Source of the DNA: Sphingomonas ginsengisoli An et al. 2013
Lineage (GTDB): Bacteria > Pseudomonadota > Alphaproteobacteria > Sphingomonadales > Sphingomonadaceae
Direction of reading: 5' to 3'
NCBI RefSeq assembly: GCF_009363895.1
Contig: NZ_CP045434.1
Location: 310,001 to 374,000 of the forward strand
DNA length: 64,000 bases
Shown here: piece after piece, positions 56,906 to 64,000 of the stretch
Layout of the letters: the number at the start of each line of letters is the position of its first letter
Position numbering within the stretch: the first letter of the stretch is position 1
Made by a program: the position numbers and the translations under genes
Notes under the pieces: model-generated
Seen by the model: the letters and a program-made list of their open reading frames with translations, nothing else
Databases searched by the model: none
What the model was told of the DNA's origin: nothing

Positions 56906-58534
56906 ATGCAGAGCGTCGAGACCCTGAACGAAGGCCTGAAGCGGGCCTACAAGCTGACGATTTCCGCCGCGGAGATCGATGCCAAGGTCGATTCCGAGGT
57001 CAAGCGGCTTGCCCCGACGATCCGCATGCCGGGCTTCCGGCCGGGCAAGGTGCCCGCCAACCTCATCCGCAAGATGCACGGCGAGGCGCTCCAGGGCCAG
57101 GCGCTCGAAACCGCGGTCCAGGACGGCGTCCAGCAGCTGCTCAACGACAACAACCTGCGTCCGGCGATGCAGCCCGAGGTCAAGCTGGAGGACGGCTACG
57201 AGCCCGGCAAGGACGCCGAGCTCACCGTCAACCTCGAGACGCTGCCGCAGGTCCCGACCCCGCAGATCGACGACCTCAAGCTCGAGCGGCTGACGCTCGA
57301 CGCCGACGAAACCCAGGTCGACGCGCAGTTGAAGCAGCTCGCTTCCGGCCAGAAGAGCTGGACTGATGCCGGCGCCAAGAAGAAGGCCGCGCAGGGCGAC
57401 CAGGTCGTGATCGACTTCGTCGGCAAGGTCGACGGCGTCGCCTTCGACGGCGGCACCGGCGAGGACATGGCCGTGGAGATCGGCTCGGGCTCGCTGATCC
57501 CCGGCTTCGAGGACCAGCTGGTCGGCGTGAAGACCGGCGATTCCAAGACGCTCAACGTGACGTTCCCGACCGACTATCCGGCCGAGAACCTCAAGGGCAA
57601 GGACGCCACCTTCGACGTCACCGTCAAGGCGGTGAACACGGGCAGCGAGGCGACCCTCGACGACCAGTTCGCCAAGAACCTCGGCCTGCAGGACCTCGAC
57701 CAGTTGAAGAACCTGCTGCGCGACCAGCAGACGCAGGAATTGAACGGCCTCACCCGCACCCACATGAAGCGTCGCCTGCTCGACCAGCTCGCCGACACGC
57801 ACAGCTTCGAGGTGCCCCCCTCGATGGTCGAGGCCGAATATCAGAACATCCTCAACCAGCTCGAGCATGAGGCTAGCCACGAGGCCGACCCCGAGGCCGC
57901 CAAGGCCGAGCTCGAAAAGGACAAGGACGACTACAAGAAGATCGCCGAGCGCCGCGTCCGTCTCGGCCTGCTGCTGAGCGAGATCGGCCAGGCCAACGGC
58001 GTCGACGTGACCCAGCAGGAAATGCAGCGGATCATGATGCAGGCCGCGCAGCAGTATGAGCCGGCCGAGCGCGACCGCTTCATCCAGTTCGTCCAGCAGA
58101 ACCCGATGGCCGCCGCCCAGCTGCGCGCGCCGCTCTACGAGGACAAGGTCGTCGACTTCCTGTTCGGCAAGGCCGCGATCACCGACCGCGCCGCCACCCG
58201 CGCCGAGGTCGAGGCCGACCTCGAGAGCGAGGAAGGCCATGTCCACGGTCCGAACTGCGGTCACGACCACGCGCACGAGGCAAAGCCCGCCAAGGCCGCC
58301 AAGAAGCCGGCGGCCAAGAAGGCCGCTGCGGTCAACGAAGAGGCCGCTCCGGCCACCGCCGAGGACAAGCCGGAGGCGAAGGCCAAGCCCGCCAAGCCCG
58401 CCAAGGGTGCGGTCGAGGCGGAGCCGGCGACCCCGACGCCGGCCAAGCCGGTAAAGGACGCTGCGGGCAAGAAGCCGGCGGCCGCGAAAGCGGAAAAGGC
58501 GCCGGCCAAGAAGAGCAAAAAGGCCGAAGCGTAA
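56906..58534 (+). CDS. tig: Trigger factor with long basic/His tail
   Basis: 542-aa ribosome-associated chaperone/peptidyl-prolyl isomerase. Ribosome-binding signature MPGFRPGKVP near residue 42; FKBP PPIase domain with VIDFVGKVDGVAFDGG; C-terminal chaperone arms. Beyond the usual length (about 430-450) comes a tail: a His/Cys cluster (HVHGPNCGHDHAHE, near 445-458) then about 80 Lys/Ala/Pro-rich residues. The tail resembles histone-like or ribosome-tethering basic tails. ATG 56906 follows the tRNA-Leu/hairpin region. Confidence 0.95.
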   Translation: MQSVETLNEGLKRAYKLTISAAEIDAKVDSEVKRLAPTIRMPGFRPGKVPANLIRKMHGEALQGQALETAVQDGVQQLLNDNNLRPAMQPEVKLEDGYEPGKDAELTVNLETLPQVPTPQIDDLKLERLTLDADETQVDAQLKQLASGQKSWTDAGAKKKAAQGDQVVIDFVGKVDGVAFDGGTGEDMAVEIGSGSLIPGFEDQLVGVKTGDSKTLNVTFPTDYPAENLKGKDATFDVTVKAVNTGSEATLDDQFAKNLGLQDLDQLKNLLRDQQTQELNGLTRTHMKRRLLDQLADTHSFEVPPSMVEAEYQNILNQLEHEASHEADPEAAKAELEKDKDDYKKIAERRVRLGLLLSEIGQANGVDVTQQEMQRIMMQAAQQYEPAERDRFIQFVQQNPMAAAQLRAPLYEDKVVDFLFGKAAITDRAATRAEVEADLESEEGHVHGPNCGHDHAHEAKPAKAAKKPAAKKAAAVNEEAAPATAEDKPEAKAKPAKPAKGAVEAEPATPTPAKPVKDAAGKKPAAAKAEKAPAKKSKKAEA

Positions 58535-58563
58535 GGCTCGGCAGGTAGAGGGGCAGGACGGCC

Positions 58564-59499
58564 ATGACCGCAGCCGCGCGCGTCGCCGTCCTGCTGCCCT
58601 GCTACAATGAGGAAGCCGCGATCGCGCAGACGGTCGCGGGTTTCCGCGCCGCGCTCCCGCGCGCGACCATCTACGTCTACGACAACAACAGCGCCGATCG
58701 GACGCTCGAAGTCGCGCGGGCGGCGGGAGCGGTGGTCCGCAGCGAGCGACAGCAGGGCAAGGGTAACGTCGTCCGGCGGATGTTCGCCGACGTCGACGCC
58801 GACGTTTATGTGATGGCCGACGGCGACCTCACCTACGATCCGACCTCGGCCCCGGCAATGGTCGAGCAGTTGTTGGCCGACCAGCTCGACATGGTGGTCG
58901 GCACTCGCCAGCACGAAGCCAAGTCGGCCTATCGCGGCGGTCACGTGCTCGGCAACAAGCTGTTCACCGGGTTGCTTGCCGGGCTGTTCGGTCGCAGCTT
59001 CACCGACATCTTCAGCGGCTACCGGGTTTTCTCGCGCCGCTTCGTGAAGAGTTTCCCGGTCCTTTCGGGCGGGTTCGAGATCGAGACCGAGATGAGCGTT
59101 CACGCGCTCGAACTCAGAATGCCGGTGGGCGAGGTTATCACCCGCTACGGTGCGCGGCTCGAGGGCTCTGCCTCCAAGCTATCGACCTATGGCGACGGCT
59201 GGCGGATCCTCAAGACGATCGGGACCCTCTACCGGGTCGAGCGGCCGACTCTGTTCTATGGGACGATCGGCGCCGCGCTGCTGCTCGCCGCGCTGGTCCT
59301 GTCGGTGCCGCTGGTCACCACCTACTTGCACACCGGGCTCGTGCCACGCTTTCCGACCGCCGTGCTGGTCACCGGCATGACGATCATCGCCGTGCTGTGC
59401 TTCTTCGCCGGGCTGATCCTCGACACCGTCACCCGCGGTCGCCGTGAAATCCGCCGGCTGGCCTATCTCGCTTTGCCCGCGCCGGGCAGCGGATTGTAA
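58564..59499 (+). CDS. GT2 family glycosyltransferase (dolichyl-/undecaprenyl-phosphate sugar type)
   Basis: 311 aa. GT-A domain with VAVLLPCYNEEAAIAQTV, VYDNNSADRT, the metal-binding ADGDLTYD (DxD-like) and GTRQHEAKSAYRGG. Two C-terminal membrane helices (LLLAALVLSVPLVTTYL and MTIIAVLCFFAGLIL) as in GtrB/DPMS-type transferases that load sugars on lipid carriers. 29 bases after tig. Product sugar not predictable; a substrate donor for GT39-type enzymes is a possible link. Confidence 0.9.
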   Translation: MTAAARVAVLLPCYNEEAAIAQTVAGFRAALPRATIYVYDNNSADRTLEVARAAGAVVRSERQQGKGNVVRRMFADVDADVYVMADGDLTYDPTSAPAMVEQLLADQLDMVVGTRQHEAKSAYRGGHVLGNKLFTGLLAGLFGRSFTDIFSGYRVFSRRFVKSFPVLSGGFEIETEMSVHALELRMPVGEVITRYGARLEGSASKLSTYGDGWRILKTIGTLYRVERPTLFYGTIGAALLLAALVLSVPLVTTYLHTGLVPRFPTAVLVTGMTIIAVLCFFAGLILDTVTRGRREIRRLAYLALPAPGSGL

Positions 59500-59621
59500 C
59501 GCAAAAGCAACTATCCCCCGAAAGAGTCCGCTTCGAGTGCGAAAAGCGCTGGGAAGCGCGCTGTAAGCAGGTCACCTTGCCGCTGCCCGCCAGAAATTGG
59601 CGAAAGCAGGGGGTAAGAGAC

Positions 59622-62528
59622 ATGAACCACCGCGACATCCATTTGCGCGCGAGCAGCGCCGCCTTCGTCATCGCCAGCGCGTTCGCCGCCAGTCCCGCCG
59701 TCGCTGCCGCCGTGCAGCCGACCGTCCCGCCGGCGCAGGCTGCCGCGGCTGATACGCCGGTCGGCGACGAGGTGGTGGTGACTGGCTCGCGCATCCGCCG
59801 CGATCCGCTCGCGCAGGATTCGCCGGTCGTCACCCTCGACCAGCAATCGCTCGCCAAGACCGGTCTGTCGGCGGTTGCCGACGTGCTTCAGCGCCTGCCG
59901 AGCGCGGCGGGCGGCCTTAACTCCAAGGTCAATAATTCGGGCAACCTCGGCAATCCGCCCGACGGCGGCGGTGTCGGAGCCGGCTCGGCCGAGATCGACC
60001 TCCGATATCTCGGCGCTAAGCGCACGCTGGTGCTCGTCGACGGCCTTCGCTTCGTTAACGCGACCAGCGCCAGCGGCATTCCTGCCAACGTCGACCTGAA
60101 CTCGATCCCCGCCAACATGATCGAGCGGATCGAGGTGCTCCAGGCCGGAGCATCGCCGCTTTACGGTTCGGATGCGATCGCCGGGGTGGTCAACGTCATC
60201 ACCGTGTCGCAGCAGAAGGGCCTCCGCCTGTCGGCGCAATATGGCCAGTTCCTGAAGTACGGCGACGGCAAGACCCAGGACTATCAGGCGAGCTGGGGCA
60301 ACGGTACGTCGCACCCGCTGCAGTTCGCGGTCGGCGGCGCCTATGTGAAATCCGAAGCGGTCCGCTCGGCGAACCGCTCCATTTCGCAATTCCCTAATCC
60401 GGGACAGACCAGCTGCACCGATCCGGTCGGCGGGTGCAGCAGCGCCGCCGTCAACGGCCGCTTCCTGACCTTCCGCGGCAGCCAGACCATCTCCAACCCG
60501 CCCGACAACACGCCGACGCTGGCGGAACTGCGGCCGTTCACTTCGGCCGACCGCTTCAATTTCGCGCCGTTCAACTACTTCCAGACGCCCAACAAGCGCT
60601 ACGGCGTGTGGGTCAGCGCCAAGACCGACCTCGGCGCCAACACGCACCTGCGCATCCGCAGCAGCTGGAACCGCCGTATTTCGCAGAACCAGGCGGCGTT
60701 CGAGCCGCTGTTCATCGGACCTGACGCGGGCAACGGCGCGGGCAGCCTGTTCGACACGCTCTCGTTCGACGTCACCAACCCGTACAACCCGTTCGGCGTG
60801 ACGCTTGAAAGCGGGCTCAACCCCGACGGCACGCCCAACGGGCGCACTCCCAATTATAGCTTCATCGCCCGTCGCCTGGTCGAAGCCGGCCAGCGGACCT
60901 TCAACCAGCGGGTCAACACTTTCTCGCTGAACGCCACGCTTGACGGCAAGGTGCCGCTGTTCGGGCATGAATGGTATTGGGACGTCAACGGCATCCTTGG
61001 CGTCAACAACGCCCGCCAGTCGTTCACCGGCAACGTCCGTGCCGACCGCGTGGCGCTGGCGATCGGGCCGCTTTCAACCTGCCTCGCTACCGCGGGCTGC
61101 GTGCCCTTGAACCTGTTCGGCGGCAACGGCTCGATCACGCCGGCGATGCTCAACTACATCGCCTTCACCGAGCATGATCAAAGCCAGCAGAAGGTGCGCG
61201 GCCTGACCGCCAACCTCACCGGCGACCTGTTTGAGCTGCCGGCCGGTCCGGTCGGCGTCGCGGTCGGCATCGAGCATCGCTACCAAAGCGCCTACTTCAC
61301 GCCCGACCCGATCGTCGCCGCGGGTCTTGGCGCCGACATTCCGGCGCAGCCGGCGGCGGGCCACTATCGAGTCAACGAAATCTACGGCGAAATGCGGGTG
61401 CCGATCCTCAAGGAGCAGCCGTTCGCTTACTCGCTCGACCTCAATGGCGCGGTCCGTCACTCGAAATACTCGATCAGCGGCAGCGCCACGACCTACACCG
61501 TCACCGGCCTGTGGAAGCCGGTGCAGGACCTGCTCCTGCGTGGTGCCTACTCGACCGGCTTCCGCGCGCCGAGCCTGGGCGAGCTGTTCGGCGGCCGGTC
61601 GCGCTTCGACTTGCCGGCCAACGACCCCTGCACCAGCGCGGCGGGCGGCCTGTTCCCGACCAATGCCACCGTGCGCGCCAACTGCATCGCCGACGGCGTC
61701 CCGGCCAGCGGCAGCTATGCGGAGGACCAGGGCGGCCAGCTGCCGGTCATCACGCAGGGCAACCGCAACCTCAAGCCGGAGAAGTCGCGCAACCTCACCG
61801 CGGGCATCGTCTTCTCGCCGCAATGGGCGCGGCGCGGCGGCAGCAACTTCAACGTCGAGGTCAATTACTCCGACATCCGGCTCAAGAATGCGATCGGCGC
61901 GGTCGATCCCAACGTCACGCTCAACAATTGCGCATTGCTCGGCAATGCTGCCAGCTGCGCGCTGGTCAAGCGTACGGCCAACGGCTTCATCAACGAGATC
62001 GACGGCACGCTGGGCAATCTCGACAGCATCCGCACCAAGTCGATCGACATGACGCTGAACTACCGCACCGGTCCCGCCTCGTGGGGCCGGGTCGGCATCT
62101 CGGCCAACGCCAGCCACCTGCTCAAGTACCGGCTGTCGGCCTCCAACGGCTTCGTCGTCATCAACCGCGAGGGGACCGAGCGGGGCAGCCCCGACCAGGC
62201 CTATCCCAAGTGGAAGGGCAATGCGACGCTCGACTGGAGCCTCGCCAACCTCGATGTCGCGATCACCGGTCGCTACATCAATTCGGTGACGGAGATTAAT
62301 CCGAACACCGGCGGGCCCAACAAGCTCAACAGCCGGCTTTACACCGACATCCAGCTGACCTTCCTGCCGTCGATGATCGACCGCCGGCTGGGGCTGACCG
62401 TCGGCGTGAACAACCTGTTCGACAAGGATCCGCCGCCCTGCTTCTCGTGCAGCATCAACAACTTCGATCCGACCACCTACGACGTGCCGGGCCGCTTCGG
62501 CTACGTCCGCCTTTCCTATAAGATGTAG
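59622..62528 (+). CDS. TonB-dependent outer-membrane receptor
   Basis: 968-aa outer-membrane receptor. Signal peptide (residues about 1-30, AAFAASPAVAAA), TonB-box-like DEVVVTGSRIRR, plug with ALVDGLRFV-type segment (KRTLVLVDGLRFV) and QAGASPLYGSDAIAGVVNVIT, then a 22-stranded barrel ending GYVRLSYKM. The last residue is Met rather than the common Phe. Near the C-terminus there is a CFSC pair. ATG 59622 follows AGGGGG. Substrate unknown; Gly/Asn/Pro-rich plug is typical of the large sphingomonad family. Confidence 0.94.
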   Translation: MNHRDIHLRASSAAFVIASAFAASPAVAAAVQPTVPPAQAAAADTPVGDEVVVTGSRIRRDPLAQDSPVVTLDQQSLAKTGLSAVADVLQRLPSAAGGLNSKVNNSGNLGNPPDGGGVGAGSAEIDLRYLGAKRTLVLVDGLRFVNATSASGIPANVDLNSIPANMIERIEVLQAGASPLYGSDAIAGVVNVITVSQQKGLRLSAQYGQFLKYGDGKTQDYQASWGNGTSHPLQFAVGGAYVKSEAVRSANRSISQFPNPGQTSCTDPVGGCSSAAVNGRFLTFRGSQTISNPPDNTPTLAELRPFTSADRFNFAPFNYFQTPNKRYGVWVSAKTDLGANTHLRIRSSWNRRISQNQAAFEPLFIGPDAGNGAGSLFDTLSFDVTNPYNPFGVTLESGLNPDGTPNGRTPNYSFIARRLVEAGQRTFNQRVNTFSLNATLDGKVPLFGHEWYWDVNGILGVNNARQSFTGNVRADRVALAIGPLSTCLATAGCVPLNLFGGNGSITPAMLNYIAFTEHDQSQQKVRGLTANLTGDLFELPAGPVGVAVGIEHRYQSAYFTPDPIVAAGLGADIPAQPAAGHYRVNEIYGEMRVPILKEQPFAYSLDLNGAVRHSKYSISGSATTYTVTGLWKPVQDLLLRGAYSTGFRAPSLGELFGGRSRFDLPANDPCTSAAGGLFPTNATVRANCIADGVPASGSYAEDQGGQLPVITQGNRNLKPEKSRNLTAGIVFSPQWARRGGSNFNVEVNYSDIRLKNAIGAVDPNVTLNNCALLGNAASCALVKRTANGFINEIDGTLGNLDSIRTKSIDMTLNYRTGPASWGRVGISANASHLLKYRLSASNGFVVINREGTERGSPDQAYPKWKGNATLDWSLANLDVAITGRYINSVTEINPNTGGPNKLNSRLYTDIQLTFLPSMIDRRLGLTVGVNNLFDKDPPPCFSCSINNFDPTTYDVPGRFGYVRLSYKM

Positions 62529-62552
62529 GCGGGCCGCCATCGTGAACGGAAG

Positions 62553-62590
62553 GGGCGGTCGGCATTCGTGACGGCCGCCCTCCTATTTTA
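62553..62590 (+). terminator. Terminator after the TonB receptor
   Basis: GGGCGGTCG (62553-62561) pairs with CGGCCGCCC (62572-62580) across a 10-base loop with one G-U pair, then TCCTATTTTA. A Rho-independent-like terminator between the receptor and clpP. Confidence 0.6.
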
Positions 62591-62608
62591 GGGGCGGACC
62601 GACCCCCG

Positions 62609-62635
62609 CTTGAACTCCTCCCGCAACCGCCCGAT
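62609..62635 (+). promoter_or_regulatory. Candidate heat-shock (RpoH) promoter for clpP
   Basis: CTTG (62609-62612), 17 bases, CCCGAT (62630-62635), near the alphaproteobacterial sigma-32 pattern (CTTGAA ... CCCNAT), 36 bases before the clpP ATG. Together with the terminator upstream it makes clpP its own unit. Confidence 0.45.
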
Positions 62636-62671
62636 GTAGGCGTCACCACAATACAGGATCGCATCTTCCTC

Positions 62672-63337
62672 ATGGATCATCAGGACATCGCCTCGGCCCT
62701 CGTGCCGATCGTCATCGAGCAGTCGAACCGGGGCGAGCGCAGCTTCGACATCTATTCGCGGCTGCTGCGCGAGCGCATCATCTTCATCACCGGCGCGGTC
62801 GAAGACCATATGTCCTCGCTGATCACCGCCCAGTTGCTCTTCCTCGAGTCCGAGAACCCGAAGAAGGACATCTTCATGTACATCAACTCGCCGGGCGGCG
62901 TGGTCACCGCGGGCCTCGCGATCCACGACACCATGCAATACATCCGTCCGCGGGTCGGCACCGTCTGCATCGGTCAGGCCGCCTCGATGGGCAGCTTCCT
63001 CCTCGCCGCGGGTGAGCCGGGGATGCGCGTCGCGCTGACCAACAGCCGGATCATGATCCACCAGCCTTCGGGCGGGGCGCAGGGCATGGCCAGCGACATC
63101 GAGATCCAGGCGCGCGAGATCCTGCGCATGCGCACGCGCCTCAACTCGCTCTACGCCAAATATACCGGCAAGCCGATCGAGGAGATCGAGCTCGCGATGG
63201 ATCGCGACAAGTTCCTCGAGGCCGACGAGGCCAAGGACTTCGGGCTGATCGACGCGGTGTTCGACAAGCGTCCCGAGAGCGGCGACTTCGAGGGCGCCGG
63301 CCTGACCCCGGGCGCGGGGACCGACACCCCGGCCTGA
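62672..63337 (+). CDS. clpP: ATP-dependent Clp protease proteolytic subunit
   Basis: 221-aa serine protease that forms the ClpXP/ClpAP core. Catalytic Ser105 in [11 protein letters not shown] and His130 in [17 protein letters not shown], with the Asp in the following helix region. Starts [17 protein letters not shown] with ATG 62672. Expected clpX does not follow in the window; a Nudix gene does. Typical length. Confidence 0.96.
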   Translation: MDHQDIASALVPIVIEQSNRGERSFDIYSRLLRERIIFITGAVEDHMSSLITAQLLFLESENPKKDIFMYINSPGGVVTAGLAIHDTMQYIRPRVGTVCIGQAASMGSFLLAAGEPGMRVALTNSRIMIHQPSGGAQGMASDIEIQAREILRMRTRLNSLYAKYTGKPIEEIELAMDRDKFLEADEAKDFGLIDAVFDKRPESGDFEGAGLTPGAGTDTPA

Positions 63338-63362
63338 GGCCAACGACCGAACGACCTGACGG

Positions 63363-63396
63363 CGGGCGGGAGGCTTGTGCTTCCCGCCCGTTCTGT
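63363..63396 (+). terminator. Terminator after clpP
   Basis: CGGGCGGGAGG (63363-63373) pairs with CTTCCCGCCCG (63380-63390) with one G-U pair and loop CTTGTG, followed by TTCTGT. Rho-independent type. Confidence 0.65.
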
Positions 63397-63425
63397 CATG
63401 GGGCCGTCACGTTCGCGTCACGCCC

Positions 63426-64000
63426 ATGGCTCGCGGGGAGGGGACCATTCGCCAGATTGCCGCTCTGCCATACCGCACCGGCGGCCCGGGCCGCGACGCG
63501 CCGGTCAGCGTCCTGCTCGTCACCAGCCGTGAGAGCCGGCGTTGGGTCGTCCCCAAGGGTAATCAGGCGACCGGGCTCAGCCCCCACGCCGCCGCCGCCG
63601 CCGAGGCCGAGGAGGAAGCTGGCGTCCGCGGCGCGGTCTGCCCGATTCCGCTCGGCTCCTACCGCTACCGCAAGCGCCGCAAGACCGGCGCCTCGCTGAT
63701 GTTCGACGTCGACGTCTATCCGCTCAGCGTCAGCGAGGAGTTGGCCGAGTGGAAGGAAGGCCATGAACGCACTCGCCGCTGGTTCAGCCTGTCCGAGGCT
63801 GCCGGGATGGTCGAGGAGCCTGACCTTGCCGACCTCATCCGCTCGTTCAACGCGGCGGAGTTCAACACCGCCACGCGGCGCGCTTCGCTGCTCTCCATCA
63901 TGGCCGAAAAATCGAAGGTAGGTCCGATGTTTGCCTGGTTCCAACGCCTGCTGCCCAAGACCGGCGGCTTTTTCGAGCTGTTCGAGGCGCACGCTCAGAG
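63426..64000 (+). CDS. Nudix hydrolase, open in frame into a DUF47 (PhoU-like) sequence; 3' end beyond window
   Basis: Begins MARGEGTIRQIAALPYRTGG. Nudix fold with RRWVVPKGNQATGLSPHAA and box-like AEAEEEAGVRG (catalytic Glu residues kept, first Glu and Arg of the strict box replaced, a variant common in alphaproteobacterial DIPP/NUDT3-like members). About 165 residues form the Nudix part. No stop follows: at 63927 the frame runs into MFAWFQRLLPKTGGFFELFEAH, the typical start of DUF47/PhoU-like proteins that partner phosphate transporters. Either a fusion, or two genes in one frame with internal initiation. Continues past base 64000. Confidence 0.85.
   Translation, partial: MARGEGTIRQIAALPYRTGGPGRDAPVSVLLVTSRESRRWVVPKGNQATGLSPHAAAAAEAEEEAGVRGAVCPIPLGSYRYRKRRKTGASLMFDVDVYPLSVSEELAEWKEGHERTRRWFSLSEAAGMVEEPDLADLIRSFNAAEFNTATRRASLLSIMAEKSKVGPMFAWFQRLLPKTGGFFELFEAHAQ
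63927..64000 (+). other. Start of DUF47 (PhoU-like) coding sequence, in frame with the Nudix gene
   Basis: ATG 63927 begins MFAWFQRLLPKTGGFFELFE, characteristic of DUF47 (TIGR00153) proteins. AAGGTAGG at 63915-63922 lies 4 bases before it, a possible ribosome site. It shares the Nudix frame with no intervening stop, so it is listed here as a possible internal start and not as a second independent gene. Only 24 residues are in the window. Confidence 0.5.

Overview
The window is a GC-rich, densely coded chromosomal segment that most likely comes from an alphaproteobacterium of the Sphingomonadales. The support is: an AddA-type helicase next to thioredoxin and SecA; a DksA without its zinc cysteines; a MutL with an intact endonuclease motif; mreBCD-mrdA-rodA; GatCAB; a tRNA-Leu/tig pair near clpP; DUF465/DUF1465 small proteins; and an SPAP-like alkaline phosphatase. 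I see no rRNA, CRISPR array, insertion sequence, prophage or integrase. This looks like vertically inherited core genome with small accessory pieces. No gap between genes exceeds about 300 bases.

Layout. 1-9.4 kb: end of addA, trxA, secA, a dispersed hairpin repeat, short-form putA and a hemerythrin-like protein with a possible stress promoter. 9.4-17 kb: a small unknown gene, tRNA-Asn, nadK, an EAL phosphodiesterase, surE, dksA, two divergent DUF465 proteins, DUF1465, an iron-type alcohol dehydrogenase, a hotdog thioesterase and a nitronate monooxygenase-like flavoprotein. 17-27.5 kb: a six-PAS hybrid histidine kinase, a Met/His-rich metal-associated outer-membrane-like protein with a small exported partner, a CPA1 antiporter and two polytopic membrane proteins. 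27.5-35.1 kb: tRNA-Lys, the minus-strand cell-shape operon mreB-mreC-mreD-mrdA-rodA and divergent mutL, which carries an in-frame palindromic repeat. 35-43 kb: small unknowns, a short ketol-acid reductoisomerase, miaA head-to-head with serB, a Sel1/SPOR protein, and an operon of an orphan ParA, a ribbon-helix-helix-like protein and a TPR/SPOR lipoprotein. 42.7-50.4 kb: pyrB, ruvX, DUF3089, DUF4334, a VIT-family transporter, a Gly/Tyr-rich lipoprotein, and gatC-gatA-(43-aa membrane peptide)-gatB. 50.4-56.6 kb: a run of exported proteins, including an SPAP/PafA-like alkaline phosphatase and a Tat-exported M48 protease. 56.7-64 kb: tRNA-Leu with a perfect 21-bp hairpin, tig, a GT2 glycosyltransferase, a TonB-dependent receptor, clpP, and a Nudix protein open in frame into a DUF47 (PhoU-like) sequence at the window edge.

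The DNA is extremely compact. Many same-strand genes overlap by 1-4 nt. Three convergent pairs share a CTAG tetramer as the stop codon of both genes, and the start codons of miaA and serB overlap head to head. The items most worth following up are the ParA/RHH/TPR-SPOR operon, the 43-codon gene inside gatCAB, the repeat-derived peptide inside MutL, the Nudix-DUF47 continuity and the perfect hairpin abutting tRNA-Leu.
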